64,000 nt of DNA, from assembly GCF_017562075.2 (NCBI RefSeq), contig NC_054084.1, forward strand, positions 26,474,246 to 26,538,245. The letters run 5' to 3'. Both the position numbers and the translations under genes were made by a program. Numbering within the stretch: position 1 is the stretch's first letter; every line of letters starts with the position of its first letter. Source of the DNA: Anopheles merus (Eukaryota; Arthropoda; Insecta; Diptera; Culicidae). A model generated the notes under the pieces. It did no database searches, was not told the DNA's origin, and saw only the letters and a program-made list of their open reading frames with translations. Positions 48,661 to 62,800 of this stretch are shown here, one piece after another.

Positions 48661-49610
48661 AAAGTTGTCAGCTTGCCCTACTTAACAACCTTCCGTAGGA
48701 TCAATCATTTCGAAGGATTTGTCAGTTTGCTTTAATTTGTATAAATAACTATCATTTTCCATAATTTCTTCATATTTTTTTCTTTATGAGGCTCTATACG
48801 GCTTTATAAAAAAAGCTCATGTATGAATGTGAAAAGCTTGACTTTCTAAAGTTTGACTCAGAGTGAATTCATATGCAATAACAATCTTGACCAATCATTC
48901 GCTACAAAACGAAACCTTCTTAAAATGTATCCTTTAGAGAACGGTCTTATTTCAAATGCTTCATTTAATCCACGTAAAATGTCAGAAAACACTTACACCG
49001 AACTAATCGAAAACCCCCCTTCAAGTAGATTTTAAAGAAACTGCTCTTAACGGATTTCGCTGCAAAGTTAGCCATTCATTAGAATTCAGCGCAAAGCGCT
49101 CAAACAGCACACAACGGCCGTTCGCAAGGGGGAATCGGTGCGGTTGAATCGAAAGATAATTGCCATTTTCTAAGAAACTTTCAAACCCACTTGAACCACA
49201 CCCCTTTCATCGAAGTGAAAAAAAAGGTAGGCGGAAATCATAATTCGTGCCCGTTTCCTTCCTGGTTTGGATGTTTCTCATCGGCTTTGGCAGAGGTCTA
49301 ATTTTGCCGCTTCCCGTGTGCTTCTCGCACAAATCCCCTCCGGTTCCGGTACCGGTCCGTGGGAAGCGAGGCACGTGAATGGATGGGAATCGCTGGGGGT
49401 GGGTGCAAAAGTTTTGCTACCATTATAGGGCGCTATTTGTAATGCGGTGTGTGCTGGTACAGTACGGAGGAAGCGCCGTGTACCGATGTACCTTTACGCC
49501 TGTACACCTTACCAAGCTGCTGCTGTTGCTGTTGTTACAGGCGCTTTTCGGTGAACTCTTAACGGGTTGTGCGGAAAATCAATTAATTTTCCACCGATAG
49601 AACATCAGTA

Positions 49611-49645
49611 TCAGCAGCAGCAGCAACATCAGCAGCAGCAGCAAC
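49611..49645. repeat. (CAG)n triplet repeat
   Basis: Imperfect CAG/CAA/CAT run. No supported coding frame spans it. Confidence 0.85.
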
Positions 49646-50945
49646 ACCACCACTGGCACCGTCATTTTCAACTTCACAATTCTCACGTTCACTTTTCTGC
49701 TTCTTCTTCGTCTTAGCCGATTGTCGATCGATTTCGTGCTAAAGTTTTGTGCTCAAAGCTCAAAGGTCTTCGGCAATGGCGCATTCCGGGAAAAGGGTGA
49801 AGTTTGGTCGCCGGTGCCGAAGTTCATAGATCGATTCGAAGGAAATACCAAAATCCATCCCCTGACTCTACCCCTACCTATCTCGCGTGGGGGTATGCGT
49901 TCGGATATGGCCAATGTCGTGTCGTGGGGATGCGTTTGTATGCTGCAAAGAGTAATGGTGATGAAAACTCTCTTTCCTCTCCGTCACGCACAGCACCAAC
50001 ACCGGCGTGCAATGGGTTAGAAAATGTGGCAATCGAGGGTAAAATGATGATATTAATGCACAGTCGTTTGCCGCCTTTATGCGAAAGTCCCGGAACGCAT
50101 TAGAGGATACCAATTAGTGCCCGTCGGGTAGTGTGCGGTGTGTGTGTGTATGGTAGAGCAAGGGTACGGTTACGGTGGTTTGAAATGGGTGAAAATCGCA
50201 CCAGACGGTGCAATGCTGCAACACCAGCGGCAGCGTCCAAAGGCTAATCTTCTTTCCGGGGTTGCTAGAGTATAACCTCAACGACTGGTCCGCTGCTGCT
50301 GCTGCTGCTACTGGTGCTGCTACTGGTGTTCGAGGATTTTAATTAAAATAGTTTTTCATTGGCAAAATGTTGCACAAAATCGTTCGCTCCGTTCCGCCCA
50401 GCCAAGGAATTGACCGTTCGGGAGTGCACCGCGGGAGCCAAGATTGAGTTTTGTCGTGGGAACGATGATGTTGATGAAGAAAGGCGATGCCGTTGACGTC
50501 ATGTGGACGGATGAGAGGAGTTTGTGTCGGTCCGGATAGGTTGGGCTGGGCATGTCGGGAGACGGGTTTAGAAATATCTGCACACTGCGACCAAACTTTC
50601 AAATGCTATCCATACCATCGGTAGTAGCTGTGGTAGATACTTTAAGGAGAAGATGGATACGCGTATGGTCCAGCAATCGGGTTGATTGGTTGGAAAATTT
50701 ATATGCGGGTTTTAGGAGGATATGCGTGCTGGAAACTAATATAGCAGACAAATGTTTTTATGTAGGATGAATGCTTACAGGGTCTTTCAGAGGTTCCTCA
50801 TAGTTGCTGGACACTTTCTTGACGCTTTCTTAGCAACTTTAGGGCCGCGTCAAAAGAAAGCGTATGACGGATTTTCACATATTATAACTCCGTTTTTTAA
50901 ACTCTTAGCTGCATTGTCTTTCAATTAGGTTTGTTGCTGCACTTT

Positions 50946-51158
50946 CTTCTTCTTCTTCTTTGGCTCAACAACCGATGCCGGTCAAGGCCTGCCAACCCAC
51001 TTGTGGGGTTGGCTTTCAGTGACTTATTGATTTCCCCCCATAGTAGGATAGTCAGTCCTACGTATGGTGGAACGGTCTATTTGGGGCTTGAACCCATGAC
51101 GGGCATGTTGTTAAGTCGTACGAGTTGACGACTGTACCATGAGACCGGCTAATGGCCA
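50946..51158 (-). mobile_element. tRNA-derived SINE, copy 4
   Basis: Near identical to copy 1 (about four substitutions over ~200 bp), same orientation, with the B-box head at the right end and the AAGAAG tail at the left. It is flanked by an exact 11-bp target duplication, TGCTGCACTTT, at 50935-50945 and 51159-51169. Confidence 0.88.
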
Positions 51159-53375
51159 TGCTGCACTTTAGAAGGATAAAAATTTCTCGCTTAAGGTGAA
51201 CGCTAAAGCAAATCTGTAACAGAAAATGTTGAACTTCGCACTCTGTGAATCTGCGTAAATGTAATGTACCTTACTAACATTTTCATAAACGACTTTTGTA
51301 CGTGTGATGGTCAAATGTTTTTAACATAGCTTGCTTACTACATCATTTCTTAGTTTTACTCTCTTTTTCTGAACTGAAATAGAGCTTTTTCTTCGTCGTG
51401 TCAAAATTTCCAAACACGTCACAGACACCAGAAAAAAAACAACTATAAACCAATCGACACTCCTTTTTCGTGTTATTGAAAATCGCGCTTGTCCCGGACG
51501 GTATGGGGGGTTTCTTTTTTGCTGTAATTTCTGCAGGCAAAATTCTTGAAGAAAAGCATCCCCTCCCCGGACACACGGCAGCTTGTACAAGGTTTCTGCA
51601 CACTCAAACATCGTTACTTTCTTCCGTTTTTTTTTTCAATTTTCCAGCATGTAATCCAACGTCGCGTGTGTTCACTGCTTTTTTTTCTCCTGCTTTTACC
51701 GATTGCTCGTTAGTTTGTGCGGCACCCAGTGGATGCGTTATTTGCTCCACTTTGAGCTTCTCTTTTTGGGAGCGGATTTTCTTTCCCACATTCTTTGCGC
51801 AGCGAACGTGCAATTTTTCATGCTTGTTCGAGCTTAAGCCTCTGCCAGAGGCTGGAGCGAGCACCTAAAGAGGGCAAAGAAGGAGCGTTCTCAGCTACAT
51901 GTGTGTATGTGTGTGTGTGCTGATCTTGAAGGATCTGCTGCGGACACTTTTACTAGGCTGGAAATATATTGCCATCCTCCCGGACTCGCATGGTGGGAAC
52001 ATTTTTTGGCCAATGTACGTTCGCTTCGGTGCCCAGTTTTGTTGACAAGTGTTGAAAATCGAAGACAGAAACCCCTTATCATTCTGGTAAGATGGGTGGT
52101 TAGGATGGGAGAAAGTGGCCCGTGTGCCGGGCAAGCAGAAGGATGGGTCACTAGTTTCGGCGGGTGGCTTGTGTTATTTTTTTATTTTTTTGCTGCTCTA
52201 TTTTTCTCACCAAACCCGATGCATCCTTGCAGTTGGGTCGCTGCGAAAGAATTTCATCATGCCTGCCATATACAGAGGCGCGGCACAGGAAATACGACTT
52301 TCCGACCACCGGATAGTGGTGCGGGAGAATAATATTACCTTTTTCCCTGTGGGGCTTGTGCCGTTGCATTTGCCCCGGCTGTCGGTGATGCCTCCTTAAG
52401 GAGAAGAGAAATCTTGAGAGGATGATAAGATTTCGGTCGGCTTAGCCACGGGAATAAAATCAGCTTTTCAGGGTACGTTGCTCCTACACGTTGATACCGC
52501 ACGTTCCCTCTGGTGACAAATTGGCAACAGTGAGTGTCTCGAGTCACCAAAATCCATTGGAAGACATTGAAACACCGGATGGGAAAAAACAGAAAGCCGA
52601 AAACCCCAAAAAGGAGGCTCACAAAAAGTGGTAGCTGAGTACAATATTTTCTGCCTATCGTCGCATGCAGCCAGCCAACCCAGCCAACTTGCCGGTGTCC
52701 AAGTCAAGTGTCGTTTTTCTCACAATAAGTATTCGTTTTAAATTCTTAGTGATTTTATTTTACCATGTTGTTTTTCTACCCTACCCGCAAACGGTTAAAA
52801 TGAATAAAAACTGTGGCTAAGGAGTATCATGCCTCTCCTTGCGCCTGTTCATGGCTTGATGGAGGAGCGCCGTTAGAGCCAAGTGATTGTTACAACCAGC
52901 AAAACGGGGCGGAAAATGTTGTAGTAAATGTTTCTTAGATCTTAGGTTTGCTGGCATGTAGCCAGGAGAATAGACAAAGTTTACCAGCAAACAACAATCG
53001 TGCTATTGGACCTGCAATACTCATCGAAACTGTGTTCGTACTGTTTTTGGTTCCTGACAGCTGTCGTTAATTGATTTATTGAAGTACTTGTACATTTATT
53101 TGTAGTTAATTTTGGGAGTATGTTTAAATTGTGTTTAAATGTAAATAGTTTTCAGTGAAAAATGAATGTTTACTCACTAATTAAATTAACGATAAAAATT
53201 ATGGTATTTCTCTTTGAATTACTAACTTATCATTCGTATTGTAGGGCATATTCTTCTTTGATCAATCTCATTAAATTGGCTAGGTTACAACAGGTGTGCA
53301 ACTAAATTTCAAACATCCCCTTTACCGTGAAGTGCATACCGAAATTAAAGGTCTCGAGATCCACCAATACTGTAC

Positions 53376-53650
53376 ACATATCAGTCCTTGAAGTAATACT
53401 GAACCCATACCAGTACAGGAGTTGATACTGAGTTCAAACCGGTCCTGGAACCTAGCAAGAACCCATACCGGTTCTCGAACTGATCATGCACCCATATCTG
53501 TCCTGAACGCTCCTCAGGGACATCAGGAACCTGTACCGAATCTGGAATCGATCATACCGAACCCATACCGGTCCTGAAACTAAGCATGAACCAATTCCGG
53601 TCTTGAAACTGATGCTGTATTGATACCGGTCTTGAAACAACTCCCAATTT
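53376..53650. repeat. Degenerate minisatellite, period about 30 bp
   Basis: Repeated units resemble GAACCCATACCGGTCCTGAA followed by a variable ACTGATCAT-type spacer. Related starts occur at about 53402, 53461, 53490, 53527, 53559, 53588 and 53618, mostly 29-32 bp apart. Weaker echoes (ACCGGT, CCTGG, GGAAC) continue to about 53790. The units are well diverged, so the array is old. The 62-codon minus-strand frame across it is a by-product. Confidence 0.8.
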
Positions 53651-56600
53651 CATTCCTTTCCTGGCACTGTGCCTGGACCTGTTCTGGATGCGGAACGAAA
53701 CTTGCACCTGGTATGGGTTTGGAACCAACACAATTCCTGGTTCGACCTAGTAACTGATTCTACTGGTCGACAAACCGTACCCGGTTGTAAATGTGAAGCG
53801 TAGGAAATAACGTAGGAATTTTAGCAGATTTTGTATAGTGATTACAAAGTGCACAGTAGCTCAAAGTACACTGAGTGCAAAATAATTAAACAGAGAGCAT
53901 TTGCATAAGGCTATGCATGCTCAAGGCCCATCTTTTTCTCAGGAATTTAATGGTTTTTATGAAGAAACTTTTCACCTTCTACTGCTTCCAGTTGAGTGGC
54001 TTTACCCGTTCCGAGAAGACGGATATCGCAAATGAAATAAAACTCTCTCTTCTGTATTTAAACGTGCCTGCCAAATGGAAACAGAAATCTAGCCATTATG
54101 TGTGTATGTATGTATGTATGTGTGTGTGAGTGGATTGAAGGTGAGAGTAGACGAGTTTACCTGTTTGCTTTCGAAGCTCTGGCTTGGTTGCAGCACGGTT
54201 CAGTAGACATCGAAGAAATTGTTAAACTTACCTGACATCCTTGCACTTGCACTTCAATGCAGTGTTTGGTGTGAGAAAATAAGGTCTCCAGCAGCAGCGT
54301 GAGAAGTAAATACATATTAGGCAAGAGTAAAATGGATCGGTAGTATTTTTACTGTAGAAAAGCTGTTCCTGTAGAGGACTGATTAAATGTAAAATATAAT
54401 CAAGTTATATATCTTTACACTTGACAGTTTCAGTGATAAAAAAAACATTCATTTGTTTGAAAAATGTTTCAAGTTCTCAATATCCACTTCAAAGCTAGTC
54501 AAGTGAGCGTCACCAACTTCTAAGTAGTCACATTCCAATTGTAATGGCCACAGTAGAAGAATTTTGCTGGCGATGAACTCGAATGCTTCAGTTGCTAATT
54601 GATTTTTCTTTTATATTGAACCCTGTTGAACCATGCTCTGCTACCGGCAACACAGTACTAGCTCCAAGAATCTAACGCAACTGTTCAACAAAATGGTTCA
54701 AGCGTTTAGTGAGGATGGCAATCGGATATCTCTCGCTTTCTTTCTCTCTCTCTTTCCCAAGAAACTGCTGCTGGCCGTATCTCTAAACCATTTTGCCCAT
54801 TTCCCAGGTCAAACACCTCGAGACCTTTGCCGAACTCTGTGGTACGTTAGCTTGGAATCGAAAAAAAAACAGTAGAAAACAAGCACTGAAACTAAAACAT
54901 TGCCAGCATGTGTGAGGGGTGGCCTCCATAAGGCCTCCGGGGTGCTTCCTGGCTACGGGATCTTACGAAACGATCTGTGGTCGGGCAGCAATTGAATTAA
55001 ATGCCTCCGTAGATAAGCCGTAAGTAGTGTAATCCATTAAAATGTTTAATAGTAGACATTGTCGCAAGCAGGGTAGGACTTACGACATGCTTACTGCAGG
55101 AGTTTAGCGTTGATATTTTCGGTAATCCGTTTTTTCCCTCGAGGTAGACGTAAGCTTTCTCTTCTTTCTTTAGAAAAAAAAAACTTTTTTTGTGTTTATT
55201 GCAGAAATTAAAAAAGATCAAGACAAAACACAGGCTTGTTTGAGTGATAAAATATAAACAACTCTTCCGTTAAATCCTCTAGTTCCTGTTCTAATACTTA
55301 ATGATCATACGATACTGAACCAAACATTGATTACCTTACATTAGTACTGGGAAGCACGAAGCTCTTTCACATCCAACTTTGTCTAGATGACCCAGATTGT
55401 TCAGACCGTAGTATCGCTCACACACGCGCGCCCCAAAAGTCACTCGATTTCGGTCGACCGAGCGTATTAAGCAAATTAATTGAATCCTGTGTCAGACGTA
55501 ATTGCAAACTAGATTTATAATCAAACTAATTATCGTCCGCAAAGGCAAAGGCGATATCTCGGCGCCGGATGAAAACCATCCGTAAGGAAAGCGGCCTCGA
55601 TAAGCGGGCTCGATTAACGACGGCTTAATGATCTTCCGTATCGTTTACGAAGCATTCCGTAGTGTCTTTGCACGGTTTTTTCTTTTTCTCTCTTCTTCCT
55701 TACATTTGTGACCATCATGCATCACGTGATTGTGGTGACGTGAAGGAAGGTAGTACCATGCCAACCAATGCCAGCCAAATCCGTACACCGGTAGATCGGT
55801 ATCGATGGATTTATAAATTATCTCAAGCATTTCTGGCTGAGCCGCACACTTTCCTTTCACCGAGGAATGAAGAGCGTTCAGTTAGAAATGGGATAGCATT
55901 GACACAAGTGGCTTTAATAAATAAAAGGGTCAGAGCGAAGTCTCTCCCAGGGTATACCGGGGGCCAATTTATTGAACCACTTAAGACGGCTAACTAATGC
56001 ACTCCGAGTTTGACCCTCGCATCGGGCACGGGCATAAGCTAGGCGATGGTAAAGTAATGAACGTACGATAAGGCAAAACGGAAGATAGAGACCACGGGCT
56101 AGTGGGTGGGTCATACATCCATCCATCTATTTGCCATTTGTCTAACCGGAGTCACGCTGGTGGTCTAAACTTTTGCCCGGTTGAAATGGTCTCGTGTGTG
56201 TTTTTTAGGACAAGTATGAGATATGTGCGTCCCTTTGTAAAGGGTAACAAGGAGTAGCAAGCGAAAGGAAGGGTGGAAAAAGTTAAGTTTGAGCATTGCA
56301 AACCGATCCATTATATCCATTTTCACCGAGTGGACAGGGCTAGGGGCAAAGAATTCAATTAAAACAATGGACGGTAGCCGCATTGAAGCAAAGTTGTCAA
56401 TAGTATAAAATGGTTTGTTTAGTTTCAACCCGGAAAGCTCCATATCCACTACACTCTAGCATTTGTGCCATTAGAAATGCGCAAATGGAATGTAATTTTG
56501 CTTTCGCATGCTTTTGCAACGCACGCTTCTCTCAAAAAACAAGTGTCTACTTTCTGAGTGCACCTCCTTGCCAAACACTACCATCATCATTGAGTTGCTT

Positions 56601-58301
56601 CCAGCCCGGTGAATCTGTCGGTCAAATTAGCAAAATCTCAAATCCCCGTTTTCGTGAACGATCACGCGGGCGCCGGGATTGAAGGGCTGATGGCTTTTGA
56701 TTTAATGGCAATTTACTTTTCAATTTACGACTCCGATTGCCAGCGTACTTTGGCAGCATTACGAGATCAAATTCTGACAGCGTGAGAGGGAGGGTAAGGA
56801 GAAGAAGATACAAACACAACGACCTCACATACAAGATATCGATTCCTTATGGGGAAGAATATTCGCACTAGGGGGGGTTCTTCCCCCCTTTACAGGATGC
56901 CTTCTTATTTGTGCTGTGATCGTCGTGGCAGTGGTTTGCTGGTTTGTCTCGCCGTTCACCGTGACTTGTCCGGTAAATGGGGCGGTAAACCGGAGGGCTT
57001 CAGCGGTCGGAAAGATAAAACCACACGAGATCTATTTTTATGACGTGTGACGTGGCTATAAAAACGAAATAATTCCTCGCCGACGTGCTTTATTGACAGA
57101 AATATTTCACTTTTATTGCGCGTTGAATAGTTGCCGACGGATGCTGCTGGGAAGCAGACGGTAAGGTAGGCAGAGAGTGTGTATGTGTTCATCAGCGGAT
57201 AAAAGGGCACAGGACATCTTGTTGGGGCTGACCTCGTTTCGGTGCAGCGGTGGCGGCTGTTTCAGGAATACCTCGGGCAAAGCTCTTGCTAGCGGAACGG
57301 TTCGATTTCTTGGCGTACCGAAGATGGATGATGACGGTTTCCATCGTAGAGGTTTTGCGAGCAGGTCCTAGAATAGAGCCATCGTGATGGACGTTGGTGT
57401 CGGTTTGTTTTTGTATTGCGGTGGCTTGTTTTCTGTAGTGAAGGTAAACATTTAGAAAAGAACAAACATTTGAACATTTGAAAACATTTAGAAGAAAAGG
57501 AGGCGCTTTTCGCTATAAAATTGAGGACCTTCAATCTGAGTACGAAGTACGAAGCTACGAACTAGATCACAGGGATGTAAAACACATGAGCTTAGAGAAA
57601 ATTGTGACGAGATAGTAGTGCATTGTGATGCGCAACTAGTGATGAGTTTGTGTAACTAATTGGATGGATTGATTATCATTTTCTGATTATGAAGAACAGA
57701 TAATTTCCTAAAAGCAAAGATGAAATTAGCTAAATCATGTTTGAGTATGTGAGAAACTGAATTGTTTATTCGTTTGACAAGCACACTATTGGACAAATAT
57801 TTCAAAAGCTCGAAGGGCGGAGTAATTTTGACAGCCCTGTTCTACCCCGCTGGTTGCGGAAAATGGTTGTTGAGCTTTTACATCCTATTATTCGCCTTCG
57901 AAGGCGTTGAAATTGATCTTTAGCGAAACGAGTCACACGTTTGATGAGTCTAAAAAAAAGCAAGAACCAAACGGAATAGCGCACAATCGGGCAGCGAAAG
58001 CGTTTTTAATTAGGTCAAGTAGATTACCCCCGACAACGATGGAATGAAACAAAAGCAATTGCAAAAGAGGCAACCCTCCCGACGAAGTTCGGTCCCCTCT
58101 GTAACTCACCTGAAGTTTGTTTGGTCTTAGCAGTTTCTCCTCCCAGCAACATTTCCAAGCAAAATTTAAGAAAGAAAGAAAACTCCGCTTGATATTGATT
58201 GAATAAGGGCACTAAGAGGATTATGCATAATTAGGTTTCCGTTTTCCCGCGAGATGCGATCCGCACGGTGCTATCAGCTTCAGCGTCCGCTTGATACATC
58301 T

Positions 58302-58322
58302 CTGTGTGTGTGTGTGTGTGTG
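58302..58322. repeat. (TG)n microsatellite
   Basis: Short perfect TG run. Confidence 0.9.
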
Positions 58323-59815
58323 CGGAAATATTCAAATGATCTTCGTTTTCGCTTTAAATGCATGCTTTAAGCGGGTGCTGGCGGGAGGTGGCAAACAAAC
58401 GTGTTACGCTTGGCTTTAATGTTGGTGCTAGCTGGTACGGCACAAACACACACTGCACCGGGAATGTGGTTCGATTTAAAAGGAAGACATTTTTCTTGCG
58501 CTTGATCACTGGTGGGCTACACCCGGGGAGTCAGAAATGGGCATCAAGATTCCTGCGCACAGTCTATCAGAGCAGAGCAGAGAAGCAGGCTACCGATGCA
58601 TCGGCTGCATCCGGCTGTGGTGGGAGCCAAGGTGCCAAGATATTTTTATCTCCATTCCAACACGTACGTGCAGCTGATGCAATTCATTTCGAAGCGAACA
58701 TAAAAAGCATCTTTTGCCCGTTCCTTCTAGCTCGCTGTCTAAAACTACAGCTGCTCGACACGATCAGACACCCGACGAGGGCACATGCGAGCGAACCCGA
58801 AGTCAGAAGTCAATTTGTATCGGTGCAAACGATTGGATTTTTCGAGCGCACGGGTACGGTCCCACCGGGACTCCGCCGTGCCGGCTGCCGATGTTGAATA
58901 GGATGAAATCTTATTTATAACGCTCGGTGGATGAGGTCATAAAGAGATAGAGAGCGAGAGAAAGGTCGAGTAAGCGAAGGGTAAGGACGGGTAAAAAGTG
59001 GCAATCCGGAAACAATTTTTCAATAATGATTTTCTAGAACCTTGGGAAAACGGCTAGGAATTTGTGTATCGTGTGTGTGTGTGTCTGTTTGCAACGACAC
59101 CGAACGAGAGCCTTTTGTGAAAGGATTAGATCCCCGCTTCGAGGTATGATGGGAAGTGCATAACATAACGTACACAAAGGTTCATTGGCTTTTTTTATGC
59201 ATACGTAAATTAAACTTTGGATGCTGCTGTTCCATTTCATCTACATATTTCAGCGTACTTACCAAGAAAACAATACCAATCGTGTCTGATTAAAGTCCTT
59301 TAACCTTTAAGCAGCAAATAGAATGAGAATAAAAGCAATTTTTTTTAAACTTACTACTCCCTCTGGTGGTGAGAGATGTGAACCATCTTTTCCTCTCCAA
59401 AGTGTTTTCTTGCAAATCCTCTGGCTTTGTAGGTGTGAAAGGTAAAATATTCCAAAGTTTGTTTCATTCCCTGCCAGCCTTCAAAGGTGTTGGATTGGAA
59501 GAGAACGAAAGAAAAAAGAAACCATTTTTTCTCCATCTTTTGCTTTAGCCCCGTTGGGAATGGTCTGTGGGTGGTGCGATAAGCATTGCACTACATTTCA
59601 GGGGCTACACAGCTAATGCTACAACGAACCCGAAACGGGGCACCTTCAATCTCATGCTGCGCTCTTCGTTCGCGGTACGAACTTTGTCAAAAACTGTGTG
59701 TAAAAAGTGAAAAGTAAGCAAACTGCATCGCGCCACATTGACCAATGCAGAGGACCAGTTTGGCTTGACCTTTCTTTTTTTTTGCCACAAGCTGTTCAAT
59801 CGCTATACAAAAAAA

Positions 59816-59839
59816 ACACACACACACACACACACACAA
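59816..59839. repeat. (CA)n microsatellite
   Basis: Short perfect CA run after an A-rich stretch. Confidence 0.9.
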
Positions 59840-62800
59840 GTTCTCGGGCAGAAATCCCCAACTGCGTTCCAATCACGCGGCAACACCGCTGCTCGAGAGT
59901 TTCGCTTCCTAATTTTCTCTTAATAAGAAAACTTATTAAATCCTCCACTACACGCTTACGAACCTTACCAAAAATACCACAGTTACAGGTTTGTGATGGA
60001 GCGAATTTCTGAGGGAGTGGGGGGGAGGAAAACTCCCTAGCCTTGAAATGCAGCCGGCATCTCGGTGAATCGGTGGCCAGTTTCTTAACGGTCGGGAGGG
60101 GGAAAAGCCGAGTTTCTTTCTTTCCTGGTGTGATTTGGTGGTGTGGAATGAAAATAAAACTTTCCATTGCAACTTTTTAGTTTGCTGACTTCTGGCGGTG
60201 CACTTTCGCAAGATGAAGAAAGCAGCCCGTACAGGCCAACAAACCGTACGGAGGACACTATCGCCTTTGAAACACTCCCAGCCCCTGAGAGAACTGTTCG
60301 AGGTGAGAAGTTTTTTCACCAATCTTTTTTTAAAGCCTAAAAAGGATACTTAATACTACTGCTATTTCTTTGCCCCTGCATCTCGACACAGTTTTTCATT
60401 AAGGTTTTGTATGTGTGTGTTTTTTTTTTGTTCTCTGTTCTGTTCTCGTACCAATTGAGAACGTGATTTTTCGGTGGCCTTTTTTCGCACTTGCTACTTT
60501 CGCGTGGGCTCGCTTTCTGAACCTCTCCTTCTCTCTCGTTGGCAATTAGAGATTTATGTTGCCACAACTGTTCGATTTTCAACGTTCGCTTCTGTTTGCG
60601 TCAGAAACAGGCAAGAGCGAGAAAGAAGAAGAAAGCAAACAGGATCGCACACACCAAAAAGCTGAAATAAAATTTGTTCGATATTTCCCCACCGGCAACG
60701 CAGGGAGAAGGCAATCATGGGCACGAACGCTCTTCAACTTTTCGCCAATCGTTAGTGGGCTTATTTGAGCGTCAATTCTCATTCCCCCCAAAAAAAAAAG
60801 CCCCGTAAAAGCCGTTCAACACTCCTCACCAGGCTCTTCACAAGCTCCTGCCCGCCGAACGCTGTTTGACATTTCTCGAAGCGGGAATTTTCAATAGCAC
60901 GTCAAATATTGGCCAGTTGAAAAATTTGCCGGCTATCGTGCCGGCTTCCACCCACACTGGAGGTTTCCGGTTCGGGAGGAAAGAACGAAAAAACGCTCTT
61001 GTGGTGTTCAAAAAATACTCCCAAAACATTTGTAAAGCGGAGAGGTTTTCGTGTGAAAACATTTATTTCTGCACAATTCTACGAACGTAGCGTAGGCAAA
61101 AGATGGCGCATGAGGAGGTCGCAAAAAAAGGCTTAAAACACTGAAGTTATCAGAAAAAAAAGAAAAAAAACTGGTTCAACGGTTTGTGGAAGCCTCTTGG
61201 AACTGTTACTGTATGGGAGGGATGGTGGTGCTGCTGCCGCCGCAATAATAGCGCCAAATCATTCCCCGGGCTTTGTATGTTCCGGCACGGGTGTGGGCTT
61301 AAGCTTTGAATGGTGCACATTGTTGCAGGGCGCGGTGTGTCCACTTTCGGAAAGTTTTGGATTTTGTGAAGGAGCGATCGAGGCTTGCCGCTCTTCCTAC
61401 CCAATGTGCTTGTGAACTTTTCGGTTCTCACCCCGAAAGCTCGAAAGCCCCTTCAAACCCACATGGTTCTGACAAGTTCTTACTGACGGTGTGAAGTTAC
61501 TCAGAGCCCAGAGTTGTTCAGAGGCGTCGTGGAGGTTTTGTTTTAGTTTCCTTTCAGCTGTTGGCACTCCTTATTCTACTGCTGACGGTGCTGGATGAAG
61601 TTGTGTGGCTGGCAGTGGCGTTGAATGAGTTGTTTACTGTTAGGTGGTATTACACGCCAATAACATACAAATAAAATTTGGCACCACTTCGTTTGATGCA
61701 GTCGCTCGGGGTTTTTTTTTTGTTATCGTTGGGTTTGAGTTTCTAGTGCGCGATAGTTAGCTACCAATGATGAATGTTTCAATCTTTACCAGTATCTGAA
61801 TGAATTCAACGAGACTTTTATAAATAATAGCTCAATAACTACCTCAAATCTCATGCGTGACACTGAATTAAAAGATATCTCATACGCCAATAAGATCCGC
61901 CAGCACGATTGATAATGAATGGATAAAGTACAACACCCTTGGAGAATCCTAATATACACAAAAATGAAGCAAAGTTCTTGTCATACAAATCAAAATTTGT
62001 TTAGAAACATTTTCGACATGGCTTTTCAACGCCACACTTCTAGCGGCAGATAAAGCTCATTTCCATTCTAAACCGTTGCCCTGTTGTACCGTTGCAGCCA
62101 TCTAGCTGAATTTTTACCACGCAAGCCCAAGCCATTTGCATATTCTTCAAACTAATTATGTAGTGTACGCAACCTTGACCGCAGCTAACCACCATTGACA
62201 GGCTTCGTTTTCCATGGCAGTGCTTTTTTCGGTCACTGGTTGGTTTTGTTCGATGCATAGCATTAATTCTTTTTCACCGCAGGAGCTTTTGTAAGGCTAG
62301 GCTAGCACCCGGTACTGACGATAAGCATCCCCATTTCGGTTGGTGCGCGCTATATAGGCGCACGGCGGCAGATGATTCTGGATGCTACGCAATCAACTTC
62401 GGGCTGACGGTTTTTAGCGAGCCCTGCCTCATTAGTGCAGCTGTGTGCCGGTAGGCAATGGTAAAGAAAGATGCCATCTTTATTAAGGCCGTCTTTATCT
62501 GGGGCCAACGTCGTGAAAGAGCAAGTTTACGGTTGATGCGTATTTTTAACGAAAGTGGCAGCTTTATCTTGGCATTTTTAACGAAAGCATAAGCAGTACG
62601 GGCGGTAGTTGTAGAATATGTATGTTTTTAATTTTCATCTTGTATTCAAAAGACTTGACGTGGCTAATACGATGGTATTTTTTATGTGTAATGTTGTTGT
62701 ACTTCAACCCACTCTCAATCCGTTTAAATCATAATATTTAGACGCTTTGGTAATTTCGTATATTATGTGATCTCAGTACAGTTTTAACTTTTTTTAGTTT

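Larger units (their letters stand above)
45451..50934. other. Non-coding stretch with microsatellites
   Basis: No recognisable gene. It contains a GA/GT repeat at 46430-46503, a CA patch at 47047-47070, long AT-rich DNA at 47660-49050 with a 34-bp two-copy repeat (48598-48660), and CAG and GCT triplet runs at 49611-49645 and 50291-50320. Long frames at 46.0-46.5 kb on both strands look like chance in GC-richer DNA. Confidence 0.6.

Noticed and set aside
58358..58897. 179-codon plus-strand frame
   Set aside because: No signal peptide, domain or family resemblance. Two other plus-strand frames overlap it, so it looks like chance.
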